Below, one piece after another: positions 61,486 through 64,000 of a stretch of 64,000 nt of DNA. Below the pieces are notes generated by a model. It had not been told where the DNA came from, made no database searches, and saw only the letters and a list, made by a program, of their open reading frames with translations. The stretch is taken from the NCBI RefSeq assembly GCF_026240015.1, contig NZ_JAPIUX010000005.1, positions 1 to 64,000 on the forward strand, in the 5' to 3' direction. The position numbers and the translations under genes are program-made. The stretch comes from Acetobacter farinalis. GTDB taxonomy: Bacteria; Pseudomonadota; Alphaproteobacteria; Acetobacterales; Acetobacteraceae. Each line of letters opens with the position of its first letter. Within the stretch, counting starts at the first letter, position 1.

Positions 61486-62579
61486 GACCCTTTCTCCCGT
61501 TCCAGCAATGCTGTCTTGCGCTCAACACCCCAGCGATAGCCCGACAACGCACCATCCCTGCGCACAACACGATGGCAGGGAATTGCGACCGCTAGAGCAT
61601 TGGCCCCACAGGCATTGGCAACCGCCCGAACGGACTCCGGGTGCCCGATTGCTTTGGCGATATCGGTATACGTCACCCTCTGGCCTACAGGCACCGCCCG
61701 GAGCGCATTCCATACCCGCTGCTGGAAGGCTGTCCCCCGGATATCAAGCGGCAGTTCCAGCCCGAGAGCCGGTGTTTCGACAAGCGCCACGACCTGTGCG
61801 ACATGCTCCGCATAGTCAGGGTCCGCGCCCACAAGCTCCGCGTTGGGAAAGCGGTCCTGCAGATCACGGGCCAATGCATCCGCATCGTCCCCCATAAGGA
61901 TCGCCACGACCCCGCGCGCGCTCGAGGCGACAAGGATCATCCCCAGAGAGCATTCCCCAACGGCAAAACGCAGGCGTTCCGCCGGAGCACCACGGTGCAG
62001 CGCACGCGGTTTCATGCCCAGCAGGCTCTCAGCCTGTTCATAAAAACGGCTGCTGGACGCATAGCCCGCCGCATAGATGGCTTCCGTCACAGTTGCAGAA
62101 GAGCGCAAGGTGGCACGCACGCGCCCCGCACGACAGGCCTCGCCATACTGGCGGGGTGAAAGCCCGACGATACGCTTGAAAACACGCTGGAAATATGTGG
62201 GGCTGAGTTGCGCCTCTTTGGCCAGAACCTCCAGTGTAGGACATGTTTCACTGGCCTCAATGGATCGGCACGCACGCGCTACCAGCCCGTTATGACTGGC
62301 CTCGGCATGTGCTCCATCCGGGTCACAGCGCTGGCATGGGCGCGCGCCTGTTGCCCGTGCCTCTTCAAGGGTGGCATGAAGGCACGCGTTCTCAGCATGC
62401 GGCCTGCGTGAAGGGCAGGACGGCCGACAGTAAATTCCTGTGGTGATAACGGAATACCAGAACAGACCATCTGCCGTTCTGTCACGCCGGAGGATACGCT
62501 CCCACCGCGGGTCATGCTCCGTGGCATTAGACGCTTCGGCGTGAAAGTCCTTTTGTAAGGCAGCGTTTTTCGGTGTCAT
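61482..62579 (-). CDS. ada: Bifunctional methyl-DNA repair protein and regulator Ada
   Basis: This 365-residue protein has the N-terminal zinc/methyl-acceptor domain with Cys51, Cys55, Cys82 and Cys85, spaced as in E. coli Ada. An AraC-type helix-turn-helix lies at about 95-190. The C-terminal O6-methylguanine methyltransferase has active Cys335 in IPCHRVVR. Methylation of the N-domain turns it into the activator of this operon. Strong GGAGG site 8 bases before the ATG. Confidence 0.96.
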   Translation of the reverse strand: MTPKNAALQKDFHAEASNATEHDPRWERILRRDRTADGLFWYSVITTGIYCRPSCPSRRPHAENACLHATLEEARATGARPCQRCDPDGAHAEASHNGLVARACRSIEASETCPTLEVLAKEAQLSPTYFQRVFKRIVGLSPRQYGEACRAGRVRATLRSSATVTEAIYAAGYASSSRFYEQAESLLGMKPRALHRGAPAERLRFAVGECSLGMILVASSARGVVAILMGDDADALARDLQDRFPNAELVGADPDYAEHVAQVVALVETPALGLELPLDIRGTAFQQRVWNALRAVPVGQRVTYTDIAKAIGHPESVRAVANACGANALAVAIPCHRVVRRDGALSGYRWGVERKTALLEREKGS

Positions 62580-62979
62580 GACGTCTTCCTCCGCTTCCGG
62601 ACAATACAGGTGGCATAATACCCGCCTCTGGCATCACTTGACCGGGGCAATGTCTGCACGGGCTGGGTCTGTCCGGGCGGGTGCATATCTTGCAAAAGCC
62701 GGCCAGCTTCGCCCCCTGTGCTGCCGCGCTGTGCGGCATGATCCGGAAGGCCGGGACATCTGTCGGCACTATAGCGCCGGACAGTCCGGGCGCCCATCCC
62801 GACATATCTCGTGCCGTAGAAGGGGCGGACAGGAGCCGGGCTGGCGGTATGGAATGGCATCATGCTCTCCGGACGGGTTATGATCTGTTTTGATCGTATC
62901 CGTGCGCCACGCCTCCGGCACTCCGAACCTTGCGATCAAATTCAGATTTTTCCGGGCGGCTCCTTTTTGAGCTGCGGCA
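62580..62979. other. Intergenic region upstream of ada
   Basis: 400 bases with several short overlapping frames but no convincing gene. TATTAT near 62616-62611 on the minus strand may be the -10 of the ada promoter. I could not place an Ada box with confidence. Confidence 0.35.
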
Positions 62980-63939
62980 TCAGCGGCAGGCTGTCCGCCG
63001 GAAAACAGTGGGGGCGACACCAACAACGGACCGGAAATGCTGCCGGAAATTGGCCGCACTCCCAAACCCGGCGGCATGGGCTATCGCCTCGATAGACAGA
63101 TCCGTTTCCTGCAGGAGTTCCTGCGCCAGCAGAATGCGCTGCCGCATGAGCCAGACACCCGGACTCAGGCCCGTGGCCTCATGGACATGGCGATGGAGGC
63201 TGCGCAGGCTGACCCGCATTTCCCGCGCCATGCGCTGCGCGCCCCACGGCTCACCCAGCCGCCCCTGCATGGCATCAAGCAGCGCAGGAAGCCGCCCACC
63301 CGAAGGAGGGGGAATGGCCCGCTCGATAAACTGGGCCTGACCACCGTCCCGATGCGCTGCAACCACCAGCCGCCGGGCAACCATGTTTGCGGCCCGGGCC
63401 CCAAAATCCTGCCGAACAACATGAATGCAGAGATCAAGCCCCGCGGCACTTCCTGCCGATGTGAGAAGAGAACCATCTTCAACATAGAGTGCATCAGGCA
63501 CGACATGGATCGTCGGATAGCGGGCCGCCAGAATATCGGAATGATGCCAGTGGGTTGTGGCGCGCCGCCCATCGAGAAGCCCTGCCTGCGCCAGAACGAA
63601 CGCCGCGCCACAGATCGAGACAAGACGCTTGCCCGCCTTATGTGCCGTACGGAGCGCGGAAAGGAGTTCTTCCGGCGCTTCTTCAGACGCCCCCCGCCAG
63701 CCGGGAATGACAATAATATCTGCGTCATCAAGACCGGAGAGGTCTTTCTCCGGTGTTACCGTAACCCCGTGCGTCGCCCGTAAAGGCCCGGCTTCTGCCC
63801 CGACAAGAATGCAGCGGTACCAGTCTGCTCCCATCTCCGGGCGCGACAGCCCGAACACTTCGAACGCGCAACTGAACTCGAACAGGCTCAGGCGGTCATA
63901 GACCAGAATTGCGACACATGGACCGATGGTGTTTGGCAT
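62980..63939 (-). CDS. GlxA/FtrA-type AraC-family regulator
   Basis: This is a protein of about 319 residues. The N-terminal DJ-1/PfpI domain has the nucleophile-elbow Cys in LVSICGAAFVLAQAGLLDGRRATTHW. The C-terminal AraC double helix-turn-helix is WGAQRMAREMRVSLRSLHRHVHEATGLSPGVWLMRQRILLAQELLQETDLSIEAIAHAAGFGSAANFRQHF. Ligand and target unknown. ATG at 63939 (MPNTIG) preferred to the longer frame from 63975. Confidence 0.9.
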   Translation of the reverse strand: MPNTIGPCVAILVYDRLSLFEFSCAFEVFGLSRPEMGADWYRCILVGAEAGPLRATHGVTVTPEKDLSGLDDADIIVIPGWRGASEEAPEELLSALRTAHKAGKRLVSICGAAFVLAQAGLLDGRRATTHWHHSDILAARYPTIHVVPDALYVEDGSLLTSAGSAAGLDLCIHVVRQDFGARAANMVARRLVVAAHRDGGQAQFIERAIPPPSGGRLPALLDAMQGRLGEPWGAQRMAREMRVSLRSLHRHVHEATGLSPGVWLMRQRILLAQELLQETDLSIEAIAHAAGFGSAANFRQHFRSVVGVAPTVFRRTACR

Positions 63940-64000
63940 AATCCTGCCGATAGCTGGCAATCCTGCCAGTAGCAAGAGGCATGGGGAGCGTGTCTGATCA

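Overview
The window reads as a chromosomal segment of an acetic acid bacterium (Alphaproteobacteria, Acetobacteraceae, most likely Acetobacter or a close genus). This rests on a membrane PQQ glucose dehydrogenase, an UrcA-family protein, a methylcitrate operon run with an acetyl-CoA-synthetase-type ligase, and moderately high GC coding sequence. The genus is inference.

Layout. 1-1632: end of an ABC transporter permease. 1991-18913: a nearly complete type III secretion system (T3SS) of the rhizobial (Rhc) type. One minus-strand operon runs sctI(nolB)-J-K(nolU)-L(nolV)-N-O-Q-R-S-T-U. A divergent plus-strand set holds rhcC1(nolW), small secreted-protein candidates, a DUF1521/MIIA autocleavage protein like rhizobial NopE1, a needle candidate, sctD, sctV and a TPR lipoprotein. 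A minus-strand pair holds rhcC2 secretin and a CpaD-like lipoprotein. 19810-26334: glucose dehydrogenase, AbrB-type membrane protein, isochorismatase-fold protein with a TetR regulator, and the FetAB exporter. 26760-29327: an RpiR regulator whose stop codon is abutted by two IS5-family elements in tandem. 29349-35301: TauE/SafE permease, cytochrome b561, TonB receptor, acid phosphatase. 35555-42847: prpD-prpC-prpB-acs operon with its divergent ScfR/PrpR-type regulator. 42881-44848: MocR-type regulator and an UrcA protein.

45013-59226: a complete type I-E CRISPR-Cas locus, read on the minus strand as cas3, cas8e, cse2, cas7e, cas5e, cas6e, cas1, cas2, leader, array. The array has 83 repeats and 82 spacers. 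The roughly 310-bp gap between cas3 and cas8e is the most remarkable stretch. It holds two degenerate CRISPR repeats around a short pseudo-spacer. The pseudo-spacer's first 15 nt recur just downstream behind an AAG PAM, next to a promoter-like sequence. That promoter-like sequence precedes a strong ribosome binding site and a 9-codon ORF with tandem AGA codons. This is the architecture of a CreTA module: an RNA toxin repressed by Cascade guided by a crRNA-like antitoxin.

59542-62579: an ada - 2OG-oxygenase - alkB - tag operon for alkylation damage repair. 62980-63939: a GlxA/FtrA-type AraC regulator. No rRNA or tRNA gene was recognised.
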